Source: Asterionellopsis glacialis (taxonomy: Eukaryota; Bacillariophyta; Plagiogrammaphyceae; Rhaphoneidales; Asterionellopsidaceae). Taken from it: 40,568 bases of DNA. The notes under the pieces are model-generated. The model was not told where the DNA came from. It searched no databases and saw only the letters and a program-made list of their open reading frames with translations. The translations under genes were made by a program, and so were the position numbers. The stretch lies in the NCBI GenBank assembly GCA_014885115.2, contig WKLE02000986.1, forward strand, positions 1,087-41,654. Reading direction: 5' to 3'. Each line of letters opens with the position of its first letter. Position 1 is the first letter of the stretch. Shown here piece after piece: positions 21,401-33,450 of this stretch.

Positions 21401-24400
21401 GGTGATACTCCATGGGAATTAGTTCTGTGTCAAATTCGCTGATTTGGGAAATAAAGCAATCACCAAGATCCACTGGTATCTTTTCCAGTGTATACTTATC
21501 TGCTCTATTCCGTTTTTGAAGGGGGTTTCCACGTGATTCCACTTCGTTGTTTTGAAAAGCGGAAGACATGAGGTCTAGAAAAGGCGAAAAATTTCCACCG
21601 TATCCGCTGAGTAAGTCAATTCTCTTGTCTTTATCCAGAACGGAGAATTTTCGCAGGTATAGAGCAACTAGATTCTTGCATATGGCAAGACCCAGGTTAG
21701 TGTCCTTTGGGAGCATTCTATAAAGCTCTTCATATGACGTGTTCAAACTTTTAGTTGCATCGGTTGTATAGAATTCGTTCAAACCACCCGGGAAAAGTAG
21801 CTCGAAATTTGGATCGGGGCTTTCCCTGCAGTTTGCAATAAGCTTGACAAGGCGTGCTTCGAATTTGACTTTTGCGAACATTGGGTCGAATCCCCAGTCA
21901 GCTCGAGTTGAAGGAATTGTCATAAGAGCACACGAATTTTTGAGATCTGAATGAGGAGGGACTACATCTTTCGCAACGATTGTCGTCGCTTCAGTATCGA
22001 GCTCGTAGGAGAGTTGAAGTGGCGTTGATACTGAACGCACAATGTCGAAACCTCGCCTCATCAGGCTTGTTGATAATGAACCCCAATTCTTGAGGTTTCG
22101 TGGTGATGGTGGTTCTGATGCGGTACGACCAGCCTGTATGCACTCCAAGCAATGCAATCTCAGCATTCGAGTTGCAAGTTCCGAGGATCTTATTCCTGCT
22201 CTCCTTATTATGTCAAGGCTGTCTACAACTGCCGTTGAAGACAAAAGTTTTGTGGTTGTCAAAGCTGCTACCTCTCCCTCTGAAAAAGACATTTCGTCTT
22301 GACTAGTAGGAAGAAGCGAAATCTCGACGCAACGATTTCTCATTGCACGGGAAACTTCACCAAAGGCAGGGTTCATTGAGAGAAATATCTTGAAATCTGG
22401 ATGAGGCTGAACCACTCGGTGACTCGATTCCACGCTCGTTTCACTGTCCTCGTCTATACTGCATTCGGTAAGCAAGAGTTCACCACCCTTTTCCATCAAT
22501 GGATTAAGTCGATCTAGGACAGATGATGGGCAGAAGTTGACGTTCTCGAGATGAAGCCAGTCCCCGTTGATCATGGCTGTAACCAGTATCCCGTCGACCC
22601 AGCGAAAATGGCTTTCATCTTTTCGCCCACCTTTACTTTTGAGGTTAGCTTCAATCAGCTCCACCTTTCGACGCATATCAACAACTTGCGAACCATATAA
22701 GCTCTCAAAGGATGTGTTTATCTGGGTAGCTTTGGTGAACAGCTTTACCAATTTTTGTGTTACTAAAAGAAGCATGCCGCCCTTTTCAAACATAGATGTT
22801 CCTGGAGCAGTCGAGTCGCCATGCACAACATAACTCTTTAAAGAAAAGCACACCTCTGCAATTTCATGCAGGAGCTTAAGTTGATTGGTATCACTGACGA
22901 GATATTCGCATGCTCCTTGATATACTAAGTCGATTGCACTTAGTACGTCTTTCTCATCCTGTACTGAATCGACCTGTTCAAAACAGCCAACAAGTTCATT
23001 AACATCCGATGATGGAGTAAGTGAAACTTCAACCACATTCGCGTTGCACAATTCAGCTAATCCTTTTAACAAGTCAGTCTTTCCACTGGGCGATGGTCCG
23101 ACGAGAAGACAAGGCCAATCCATTTGAATACACCGAGCCACAGTTTCCATTGGAGTTAGTAATGATCTCAGAAGCGCGGGCTCTATACCATTGATTGGAC
23201 TTGTGGTGCTGCCTGTAGATTTGCACCTCCTCTTGAGTGTAGCGTTGCCAATTTGAACATGCGTGTCAGTTATGCGTAAGAGAGAATCCTCCTTATGCAA
23301 GAGCATCTCATGGTCAAAACACTCCTGGTAACGTTTCTGAAGTTCTAGGCGGTCCTGTATGGACCTGAAGCGATGGAGGTAGATATCACAAGCAAAGCGG
23401 CCTGCTAGCTCAAGGCTTTCATTGCAACCAGCAAAAACAATAAGTTCACACCAGCGAAAAACATCACGAAGATTGAATTCCCAAGGGCTTCCCAGATCAC
23501 CAAATTCGCGGTGTTCAACTACGTCCTGGTGCACCGTACTGTTAAACTTGATCATTGAATGAACAAGAGACATTGGGATCGATGGAAAACGTGAGCTTAC
23601 AATCGCTTGAAGGTCGTCGCTTGTAAGAGCCTCCACGTATACTTTTGTGAATCTGTTCAAAAAGGATTTTGGCAACCCTTTCCTACCCCCTCCTTGAGCA
23701 AGTGGATTCTGGGCCGCAAAGACTCTAAAAGATGGTGGGCAATTAAAGGTCTCTCCTAACTCCGGAATAAACACATTTGCACGGTGATCTAGGCAACTAT
23801 TTAACCCTTCGAGGACAGATTGCGAAGCTAGATTTAATTCGTCAAGAAGAACCCAGTCGCCTCTTTTGATGGCTTTCAGTAAGACGCCGTCGCACCACTT
23901 AAATGAAGACGCAAACGAGCTAGAGCCTGTCTTGTCGGATGATTTGTCGTCAGACATGTCACTACTGCTTGGTTCTGCGTCCGGGATTGGCAAATCGCTG
24001 CCCATCAAGTCAGAAATATCCGTCTGCTCGGATAGATTTATTCTAACAAGTCGATGGCCTGAAGCTGCAGCTAGAGCCGAAATCAAACTGGCAAGCAAAA
24101 ATACAGCGGTTAGAGGGGTATGGTTCTACGATGATAACCTTTACATAAGATCTAAAATACTTACCTTGTCTTGCCAACACCGGGTGACCCTTCGAGTAGC
24201 ACGGGCTTAGACAATTGCATTGCTCGTAAGACTCGAAGCAAGTTTGATCCTGTGGTTGGAGCCTTCAAATTGAAGTTTGAAGTGGGAATCGGTTCAGTCC
24301 CTCGAGAAATTCGAAAAGGATGCATTCCAAAAGTGGTATCTGTAAAAATATATTGGCGGGAATCGCAGTCGCTATCTTGTTTGAGACCATCCATATTATT

Positions 24401-27400
24401 AGTGCGATGATCCATGGGGATCTGCTCAGCCAAATATGATATTGCTCGCTTTTTCGTTGCGTCGGCATCTTCCCTTGAAAGCCCTGTACCAAGTCCAAGA
24501 CCGTCCAAGTGCATCAAGCAAGCACCATGGGAATAAGCATCCCATAGAGTCGTCGTTTCGTTGCATCCGATAACATCAACTATGAATCGAGCCCAGGCAA
24601 GCATGTCTCGAAGAGAAAGAGCCAAATCGGTACAAGCAGACGTGGTGTCGCCGCAAATAGAAATATTGAACCAGTTCACGTACTTTAGCATATTCTTTCG
24701 GATCATAACCAAATCTTCAAGCAAAATCTTTTCTGCCTCAGCTTGGACGGCTCTCGATGCAAGAGTACGTTCGAGAACCAAGTCTACATCAGATGCATCA
24801 GTGACTGCTGGAACCCAGATTTCGGTGAATCGACTTCGAAGTGCTGGACTAAGCTCGCGCTTCCCAAAATCTCCACCAGGATTCATTGTGGCAAATATTC
24901 GAAAATCATCATGGGCCCGGATGACATGATTATCCATGTTTCCAGCATTTGAGCCATCATCGCCCTTTTCAGCAAGGACAAGGCTACGTGAAGGCTCCAA
25001 AACAGAATTCAGACGTTCCAAAACAGCATCTTCTGCAAGGCTCATTTCGTCTAATAGAAGCATGTGCCCCTCTTTCATCGATCGTACAAGTGGACCATCT
25101 GTCCACTCGAAAAGCGAGAGATGCTTTCTGAAAAGAGACTCAATTTCGCTAACAAGAAGATTGAGATCCCTTTCTCTGTCACCGATCGACATCTCTGATG
25201 CTGAACTGCTATCCAAGCGCAACTTTCCTCCCGATGCTAGCTTTCGTATCTTTTTACTTGATTCGTCTGAGTCAGGCGAACGGTCACCACCATTACATCT
25301 CGATCGAGAATTCCACAAAGATTTCGTGAACGAGTGTATTGTTGCAACCGCATTTTCGGGTAAATCGGTATCAAGTGTCGAGTCGGCTTTGCTTTCTTTT
25401 AGATAGATAGGAACTGAAGATTCGTCGTAACCCCATTCACTGGGCCAAATCCGCAAAAGCTCCTGTGCCTTCTGGAACATTTCTTTCGCAATTGCGTTGC
25501 GACCACGGACCGGGCGGAGTCCTCCAAGAATATCTCCTGTTTCAGTTGTAGCGTGGCAATTAATTATGTGTAGATGCCTTGGAATAATGAAGCTGAGAAG
25601 CTGGACAACAGTAGTCTTTCCGCAACCAGTATCTGATTCAACATAGAATTTAGAATTCGAACATTATGTTAGTGTATCCAATTTTTCTTACAAGGTCCAT
25701 GAACAAAGAAAACTAACTTACCTCCGACTAAAAGCACGGGTTCTTTTTGTCTGATGCAGCGAATGACCAGGGAAAGAAGCCTCAGAAGAGACTTCGTTGG
25801 GGCAACGGATCGAATGAGTTGGCGAGCCTCTTCCGGAAAGCTGTCAATATCTTTTGAAGCTTTCTCCAGCATTATACGTGCTTCACTTAACCTTCCATAA
25901 TATAGGCTTTCACAGTCGAGCGATACCTTCAATTGGCTTTCGATTTCCTCCCGAACAATTTCCTTCTCTTCCTCGGTCCTCAGTCTTTCAGCTAAAAGAA
26001 TATAGCCCTCGTGTGCCAACTCTAGTTTAGATGGGACCCTCCTTTCAGCCCAGCGCAAAAGATCACGAGGCGTTATGAGTCCGTCCTTGCCGAGAAATAC
26101 ACCGCTTTTACTCCTTCGTTGTCGAAGGGCTGTCATTACTTTCACAAGCGCTTTTGCATGAGAAGGTGGACACTCACATCGAAGTTCCAGAATTGTTGTC
26201 ATCTCATCGGAAGGAATGTCGGGTAAATGGATCTCGACGAAACGGTTGCGAAAAGCTCTGGACAATGGTTTTCGCCCGCCATATGCACCGCTGGGGTTTT
26301 GCGTAGCAAACAATCGAAAATTGGGGTGTGGTTTGACTGTTTCATTAATTTCAGCCAGGTATAGCTCTCGATTGTCGTCAAGCAATCGATTAAGGGCTTC
26401 AAGCACCTCGCTCGGGGCAAGGTTTAGCTCGTCTAAAATCACCCAGTGGCCAAGTTTCAACGCGCGGACAAGAATGCCATCATGAAAAGACAGTGAACCA
26501 TTTGAATCAGCTGCGTAAGAGCCTGTATATTCTTGCACATCAGTGTGCTCGTGATTGTTAATGCGAACACATTGATGGCCGCAACGAGCAGCCAGGTACT
26601 CAACCAGTGTAGTCTTTCCTGCACTTGTTGGGCCTTCGAGCAGCACTGGCCATGGACCAGCCGCCACAGCTCGTGCTATTGTTCGTAGGTGCAGAGAAGC
26701 TGAAGGAGTCAAGATAAATTTTGATCTGCCACTACTTGAGCTTTCTGCCCAGTCTTCTGGTTCTATAGGGCCAGCCTTTATCCAGAAAGGCTTAACTAAA
26801 ACAAAAGTATCAGTGGACTCTTTTGAGCCGGGCCTACGCGGTGGATGATCTAGGTCTTTCTTGCTCAGGCCCTTTCCTAATGAACCATAAAGAGTTCGCC
26901 TCACTGTTTTAGTCGATGCTTTATCCAGTGGCCCTTCAAAGGCAAGTTCGAAGCCTTCCAGTATTGCGCGGTTGAGAGATAGCCTCTGCTCAAGCATTAA
27001 ATTCCGCGCAGCCGTTAATGCTCTACACAATGTCCTCATTGTGTACCGAGGTTTCTGCCCGCTACCATCGACAAGAACCTGCTCTGCCAGATTTCTGCAT
27101 TGAAGATAAACTTCCACAGCAGAAATTATGGTTTCGGTGTGCTCTGGTGGTTTTTCACTTGCTGCAATTACTCCGGACAAGTAGCGCGCCGAAACGGTTC
27201 GTAGCTCAACGGGATCGACAAGTTCGTCGACATACACCTCTGTAAAGCGCGAGCGGATGCTGGCTGGGAGGTCCTTTTTCCCGGCATCAGTAGCAGGATT
27301 CATGGCAGCGAAGAGACGGAAATCTGGGTGCCTCTTCAACGCTTCCGAGTCGCCTCTTTCGGTGAGGGTTACACTGCCGCGGGAATCATCTAGCAATCCG

Positions 27401-30400
27401 CACAGTCGCTGCAAAGTTTCTGATGATGCGAGGTTGATTTCATCGAGTAAGATCCATTTGCCGTTTCTGATTGAATCGACAAGAGCCCCTTCAGTGAAAG
27501 CAAAAGCGAGACCTGATTCGCAAGCAAGGCGTTGCCGCTCATAGCGCTCCGCTGCAGCATGGAATGAAGTCCACGAATCCAACGTTGATTTTTCTTTTAC
27601 GTCGTCTTCTTCCCCGTCATTACCAGATCTCCTTTCTCTGGCCTATTGTAGCAGAAGTAATATAAATCGGAGAAAGAAACCAAGTGAGATAAATCCAGCA
27701 AATAGTTTACGTGCGATATTCAATGTGTACTCACCTTCTGCAAGCCTAGTTTCGCCGCCTTTCGAAAACATTGCGACAGGCGTTTCCATTGTCCCTTCTC
27801 GTGTGTTGAAGATGCATAGTTAAGAAATTGAAGGTTCTGCTTTCTTGAAAACGTCGATACGAACAAATCAACAAACTCAAGATACACTCTTCTGGCAATG
27901 TGCTTCATCTCTAGTGGCCGGTAACCGCCAAGCAAGTCAGTAGAATCAGTTTGGAGCGATAGGTTTTGAACGACCAGGTCTTGCATGGAAAGTGCAGCTA
28001 GTTGTTGGATGACAGTTGTTTTTCCAACTCCAGTTTCACCTACAAACAAGACTGGCTCGTTCTGTGATATGCATACGCCTGCTGATTCCATTAGCCGAAG
28101 TGCATAATTTGTTTGAGCAAATTTCTGGTTTGGTTCGTCAACTCGTCTTCCGTGACTTGACAGGTTTGTTACTCTTGCCCGACCGACCTCTACACAATTT
28201 GAGCCTACTGTTATTGATGGCCGACGAGTTTCCACATATCGAAGCGCCAAATCTGCAGTTATCCCCCAAGCTGGAGCTGCTATACTGCTTACGAACTCCT
28301 GTTTGTGTTCTCGTGATGGACATGAAGCTGCAAAAATGTCAACACTTTCAGCAAGGCACAGAGTTCGCTGAGCTTCAGTGGCGTAAGAAGCATTTTTTTC
28401 AAAGTGAAGAGTAGTAGATAAGCGAGAAAGTAGCTTCATAAAATCTCGTACAGATGCATAACGCCCACCCATCAGACGCTTTGCTTCGCGGCTCCAATTT
28501 GTATAAGACAAAGCCTTACTATCGACGAAATCAGGCTCTACATCCTCACCAACAGAACCATCCGATGGATTGCTTTCTTGTGTATCGCTCTTCAAAGGGG
28601 TTGCCGAATTGGCTCTTCCACTGCTGTCTAATGAACGGAAAATCTCGATGGCTGCATCTAGAATTGAAGTTGGAAGGGCCGGGTATAAAGCTTTAGTAAC
28701 TTGTATCAATTCTGAAAATGGAAGAGGTTCCACATGAACTTTCCTCCAAAGCGCTGGGTGGAGTATTTTCTTGCCACCTCGGCCTGCATTAGACACCGCC
28801 GATCTCAATCGCCCTTGTGCTGTATTGCCGTCTTTTGAGTATGTTTCCATGGTGGTCGTGCATGTTCCAAAGAGACGGAAATTAGGATGGCACCTCTCCA
28901 TTTTTCCACCACCTAGTGGTAGCAATCTTTCTTCAAGTAGTTTCACAATAGCTGCTTGAATCTCGAGCGGAACAGTATCTACATCTTCCATTAACACCCA
29001 CTTGCCCATCCGCACGGCTCTCGTTAAAGCACCTGGCCTCCATGTGAATTCACCGGGGACGTCTGTTGTTGTGTACGACCCAATCAAAGTCTTACTGTCG
29101 GTCTCCTCATCAACATGGAGTTCAAGTAATTCATCTTGGTGTGAGTGAGAAGTCCCTCGTATCGATGATGATGACGATGATGCACAATAGTGAGCCAGCT
29201 CCCGCACGAGGCTTGATTTTCCAGACCCGTTGGGGCCGCATATCAGAATAGGAGGTGGATAGGGATCTGTACACAAAGCTGTACCCAGAAGTGAAAGATT
29301 CCGTGCAGTTGTTGGAGTTAAGATGAGGTTCTTACGCCTTTGTTGCGGGTGCATTACAAGTTCCGGTCCAACTGTTGACCTTGACTTTTGTTTGGAATAA
29401 TCCATTGTAGTTTTTGCCAAAGAGGATCCCTTTGTGATTGGATTGCGTCTTACCAAGAGTACACCGTCACCTACGTGGACAAGAGACGAGTGCACAGGAA
29501 CCACTGCCCGCACTTCGGTAGGAGAGGGGAGGCTAAACTCTATATCGGTATTCCACAGGCTTGCAACTCCACGTAGAAGTCTCAATTGTGCGTCCTCTTC
29601 CTCTTGCTCCATGGTCCATGGGTGCAACATCCATGGAACCATAGGGTTTCTAACGGAAAGACGCTCAAGATATTCGGCAAAAGATGCAGGACTAAGGTTC
29701 ATGAGGTAGCCAATCGCACGAGCTGAATGCCATTTTGATGCTTCAGAGAAGCTGAATTCACCAAAAGACGTATCAGATTCATTTTGCTGTGTACCATTAT
29801 CTGTAGACTCTGCATCTTCCATGGTAACATCTTTGTCAGAACTATCGACACTGTAAAGCATTCCAAATAAAGGTCCCCAGTTCCACCATCGACTCAAGAT
29901 ATCATGCTCCCCTCGTGATCCGTAAAAATGGCATGTAGAGTTTGCTGCTGCCGCAAGGATTAATTGCTTTCTCGCGAGGGACACGTCTCCCTCGACCTCC
30001 ATGTCGTTGTCATTAATGAAACAGTTGAAAGGGCAAGGAAAGGACTCCAGCTTAAATAAATCTGAAACAAATGGTGACAACTGCGGAGCAACTGGTAACC
30101 ATTCTGAGAAAAGAACAAAAGCTGATGTGGCTATTTCTTCTTTTCCTTCTGAGAGCAAATCTACAACAAGGGAGGATATCCGAGCTCCGACGTCCATAGC
30201 AATCGGTGCCATAGCTCTTAGAATGCACCGAACAAAGTCGATTCGGATGCTGAAGCGCTTTCGACATTGATCTAAAGTTTTTCTGCTGTTTTCTTTTTCC
30301 TCGTCTTCGTCCTCGTTGTATTTCGTCGTTTGCAGATCAAGACTTCCATGCTCCGTTCCCATTGAGTCTAACAAAATACTTGGGACAGGTAAACCCGCTG

Positions 30401-30593
30401 TGTTTGGATTGCATGCATCAAGAAGATTTCGTGTAATCTGATTTAAATACAATTCACAATTTTTTTTCTTGGAATTTGAGTTTGTTGGCTTTCGCTCAGC
30501 GTTCCCATCAGCTAGTGGTCCTAGCGCAATCGAAATTTGATGAAGGTAATCGAGAACATCATTATTATTTTCTTGGGCTTCTTTTTCTCCCAT
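12500..30593 (-). CDS. MDN1: Midasin, giant AAA+ ATPase of 60S ribosome assembly, five exons
   Basis: Midasin (yeast Rea1) is a dynein-like AAA+ remodelling machine that strips assembly factors from pre-60S particles in the nucleus. Exons on the minus strand: 30593-27735, 27642-25722, 25632-24165, 24087-13264, 13169-12500. All four introns are GT-AG, 77-94 bp, and each junction keeps frame, giving 5913 residues. The P-loops of six AAA modules are visible: GPNGSGKS 453-460, GETGVGKT 852-859, GPTSAGKT 1290-1297, GDTGCGKT 1593-1600 (made by the exon 2/3 join), GSPGVGKT 2075-2082 (before the exon 3/4 join), GPSPSGKT 2413-2420. Walker B boxes include WILLDEIN 1016-1023, WVILDELN 1353-1360 and WVLLDELN 2161-2168; module 6 has a degenerate LHLENVN. 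A long linker, an acidic region (about 4977-5584) and a C-terminal MIDAS domain with DDSES (5709-5713), which binds Rsa4/Ytm1-type UBL domains, complete the standard order. It is longer than the yeast and human proteins. Confidence 0.97.
13583..15405 (-). other. Asp/Glu-rich region of midasin
   Basis: About 610 residues (about 4977-5584) are dominated by Asp, Glu, Gln, Gly and Ser, with Asp runs encoded by GAC/GAT repeats near 15081-15125. An acidic region between the linker and the MIDAS domain is a known midasin feature and is thought to be flexible. The opposite strand shows several long Ser-rich open frames that are only mirror images of the Asp/Glu codons. Confidence 0.95.
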
Positions 30594-31178
30594 TTTTTGA
30601 CGATTTGTCGTTTTTATTTAAATTTTTCAATAGAGAGATGTATTTCAAATTGGAATCAATAGTGTACGTTCACCTACCTACGTTACCGACTGATTATGGT
30701 CGAAGTGGTGTTCCAATCCCTTCTTGTTCTATTGTTCTTGTTTTTTTTCTTTGAAACGATGAGCAGAAAAAGAAAAGATGTGGCTTGATGATTTCGGTGG
30801 CTTTGCTTGGCACTTCTTGGGTCAGGGATACATCAAGCGCACCCGTGCGCAACAAAAACTGTATGCTTGTGAGTGATAAAACGAGTAGGAGTTCTGCGTA
30901 AGTGGCAGAAAAAAATAAACTACTTGGGTACCAGGAAAAATGAGAAAACATGAAAAGTAATTTTTACTTTGTGTTGGAAAAAAGAAAAAAAGAAAGATCG
31001 CAAAGCAAACAATGCCATTTCATTTCCGATCAAAACATGCGATTGAATAACAACATTGCTTTCGTAGTATAGATCCGATCAGCTACATAGAAGTTTGGTT
31101 CTTGTTTACGTGAAATAATTCTTTCCGTGAATGTAGAGAATGCAAATATAAGACCTAAATTAGAGCTCAAAGCTAAAA
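30594..31178. other. Intergenic, midasin promoter side
   Basis: This 585-bp region lies upstream of midasin and downstream of the PET100-like gene. It is rich in A and T runs. A single GGTACCAGG occurs at 30927-30935. No gene or structured RNA was recognised. Confidence 0.55.
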
Positions 31179-31514
31179 TCAAAATAATCCAAACCATCTG
31201 CGTCGACCTTGTGACGATCCATCTCCATCTTCTTGCCTTCTTCGAGATTCTTTTGCAGATTCTTGTAACATCCTAATTTGTTCTTGGTATGCCCTCCGTT
31301 GTTCTTTTTCTGCTTCTCTCTTCTTTTGTAACTCCTCAAATTGTTCTTTCATATTGGTGTTTGGATTTGCAGGGTATTTTAGAAATTGAAAATAATCAGC
31401 CCAATATTTTTGCATTTCTGGATAATTGAATGCTGCCGATGCCGTAATGGGTATGAGAAGGTAAACACCGAATTTCCATGCTTCCAATTGCATTCCTTTC
31501 CGTCCAAGAACCAT
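31179..31514 (-). CDS. PET100-like cytochrome c oxidase assembly factor
   Basis: This 111-residue protein has the compact plan of PET100: a short N-terminus (LEAWKFGVYLLIPITAS) that forms one membrane helix (about 15-31), a NYPEMQKYW turn, then a charged C-terminal helix rich in Glu, Lys, Arg and Gln (about 55-100) ending in basic residues and WFGLF. In fungi and animals PET100 sits in the mitochondrial inner membrane and aids assembly of cytochrome c oxidase; the function here is inferred from this weak but characteristic similarity. The C-terminal helix is longer than in the human protein. Start: the only sensible ATG. It is head to head with the C9orf85 homologue, 616 bp apart. Confidence 0.68.
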   Translation of the reverse strand: MVLGRKGMQLEAWKFGVYLLIPITASAAFNYPEMQKYWADYFQFLKYPANPNTNMKEQFEELQKKREAEKEQRRAYQEQIRMLQESAKESRRRQEDGDGSSQGRRRWFGLF

Positions 31515-32130
31515 TTTTGCTTTTTCTGTTTGGAAGTGGGTATGTGGTTGGTATCTGTAGTCGTCTCAGTCTATTCCTAACGGCGTAGTGGTCAGTGCTC
31601 TTGGTCGTTGCCGTTTTAAGTCGTCTTTTCTCTGTGTCTTTGCCCGGGGTATGTCGACAAAAAAAAAGACGAAGAAAGTGATCTCGTGCTGAAGAAAAAC
31701 GTGGCGGGACAGAAGGAAGTACGGTGCGCAAATAATGCGCGTGATGCCTGCGTTGGCCATCGAAAAAAGGAATTGAAATTTTTCTGTGGGAAAGAAATCG
31801 GAAATCAGTAGACGAGACACCATTCCACCAAGACATCCCACTGATCACGACCATCACGACGGAAGCAGCCCAATTGAAACCACAAGAGGAAGTAGCATAG
31901 TTAGCAACGCCATTCAAATTTTCAGGATTGGTTGGACAAGGTTATTATTTAACTATTTTTTTAATTTTTTCAGAATATATCGAAGTTGTCTCGAAAGTTC
32001 GTAAGATTTTTTCGCATCTTTTGATTGTAAGTATTTGAGTTCATTCAAGTGTCGACTGCAACGTTCAAGACACTGGCAAGAAAAAGAATACAGAAAACTT
32101 TAATATATCATACCCTACATCACACTAACT
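31515..32130. other. Head-to-head intergenic region
   Basis: This region carries the promoters of the PET100-like gene and the C9orf85 homologue. The longer minus-strand open frames here (for example 31396-31917) overlap the PET100-like gene in another frame and have no domain. No repeat or RNA gene was seen. Confidence 0.55.
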
Positions 32131-33333
32131 ATGCCTCAAGGTTCTGGTGCAAGCAAGGGTGGGAAAAAGAAAGGAAGACCAAAACACCAAAATGAATTTG
32201 CTTTCAAACATAATCCAAAGTCGAAGAAGACAGATAAAATTCTAAATTCACCCAATATACATGTTTGTCGTCGTTGTCATGAAAAGATTGAATGGCGTAA
32301 GAAATATCGAAAGTATAAACCTTTGACTCAACCAGCCAAATGTAATATTTGCCAAAAACGCAATATCAAGGTATGTTGTCTAGAGTATGTACTCGGAGAG
32401 TAACAGTTGATTTGTAATCCTTCATTATTTTTTAAGATTTCAAACATATCTGTTTATAAACGAATACTTCTCTAACGCTTTCATATCTTTTTCATTCATC
32501 ATAATTTTTGAAAAAAAGGCAGCGTATCATACAATATGTACTGCATGTACAACTAGTGATGCCGCAAAAAGAAGATTGGTGGAACATCTAAAACAAGAGC
32601 TTTCGACAACTGTTTCATCAACGACGACAACTAGTGAACTTTCTTCAGAAGGGAAGAATAATAACGATCCTGACACAAACAAAGACCCTGTGGAAGATGA
32701 ACAGGAAGTTGGTGAATCATCTGAATCTAAGAATACTACCTCGGCTACAAGTACGAGTAAGAAGGCAATGAAATTAGATATTTCCAACATAAATCGGGTA
32801 TGCGCAATGTAAGTTGAAAGTAGGTTATTTTTCAAATAGAAACATTCCCAACTTGTTTGTAACTAATTTTTTTGCATTTAATTGTGCTCTTATTGTTGTG
32901 TTTGTTTGTAAACAGGTGCACTAAAGATACTGCAATGAAACATGAAGATGATGAAGAGACGAATGAATTGGTGGCAGACACAAGTCGTATGAAACTCAGA
33001 GAACGTAGGGCACTCGAACGTAAACTTGCACGTGAGGAAGAGGAAGCAAAACAAAAGGCCAAAGAGGAACGTCGGGCTGCTAGAGAAGAAGATGGCAATG
33101 TGGATAATCCTAATGAATCGTCCATATCGGAAAGTAATTCTAGGAACGATGGAGATGACCAGCAAAAAGCCCAACAGATTGAATCCAACGAAACGGATAT
33201 TCCTGAAGAAGGACTAGACATGACAGATGAGGAAGAGGATCCGTTTCTTAAGGCTGTTGGGGGGTCTGATAAATTACTTACTGGAGAAGCTTATCAAAAG
33301 ATGCTTCTTGAGCGTACGCAACAACAAAATTAG
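32131..33333 (+). CDS. C9orf85 / DUF2039 family zinc-binding protein, three exons
   Basis: Exons 32131-32370, 32519-32808 and 32916-33333 join in frame (introns 148 and 107 bp, both GT-AG) to give 315 residues. The N-terminal half has the C9orf85 pattern: basic start, RPKHQNEFAFKHN, then CRRC (46-49), IEWRKKYRKYKPL, CNIC (71-74), CTAC (87-90) across the first junction, and CAMC (175-178) made by the second junction. The Cys pairs look like two zinc sites. The family is conserved in eukaryotes, but its role is not known. Compared with the short human protein there is an insert of roughly 80 residues, Ser/Thr/Glu-rich, between the third and fourth Cys pairs, and a charged C-terminal coiled-coil tail (RERRALERKLAREEEEAKQ) ending in an acidic stretch. 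Both splice choices are supported by restored CxxC pairs. Confidence 0.91.
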
Positions 33334-33450
33334 ACAACCTAAGTTTGACAGCATTCATGACTCTAGCTACCAAAAAAATAATTTGGTTAAATTCATGTAG
33401 ATTACACGTTCAACTCTTTCTTCTGTCTTCAGTTCGGTTTTGTCGTTATT

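Noticed and set aside
31396..31917. 173-codon minus-strand frame overlapping the PET100-like gene
   Set aside because: It overlaps the PET100-like gene in another frame and continues into its promoter region; no domain is seen, while the 111-residue frame has a coherent protein pattern.
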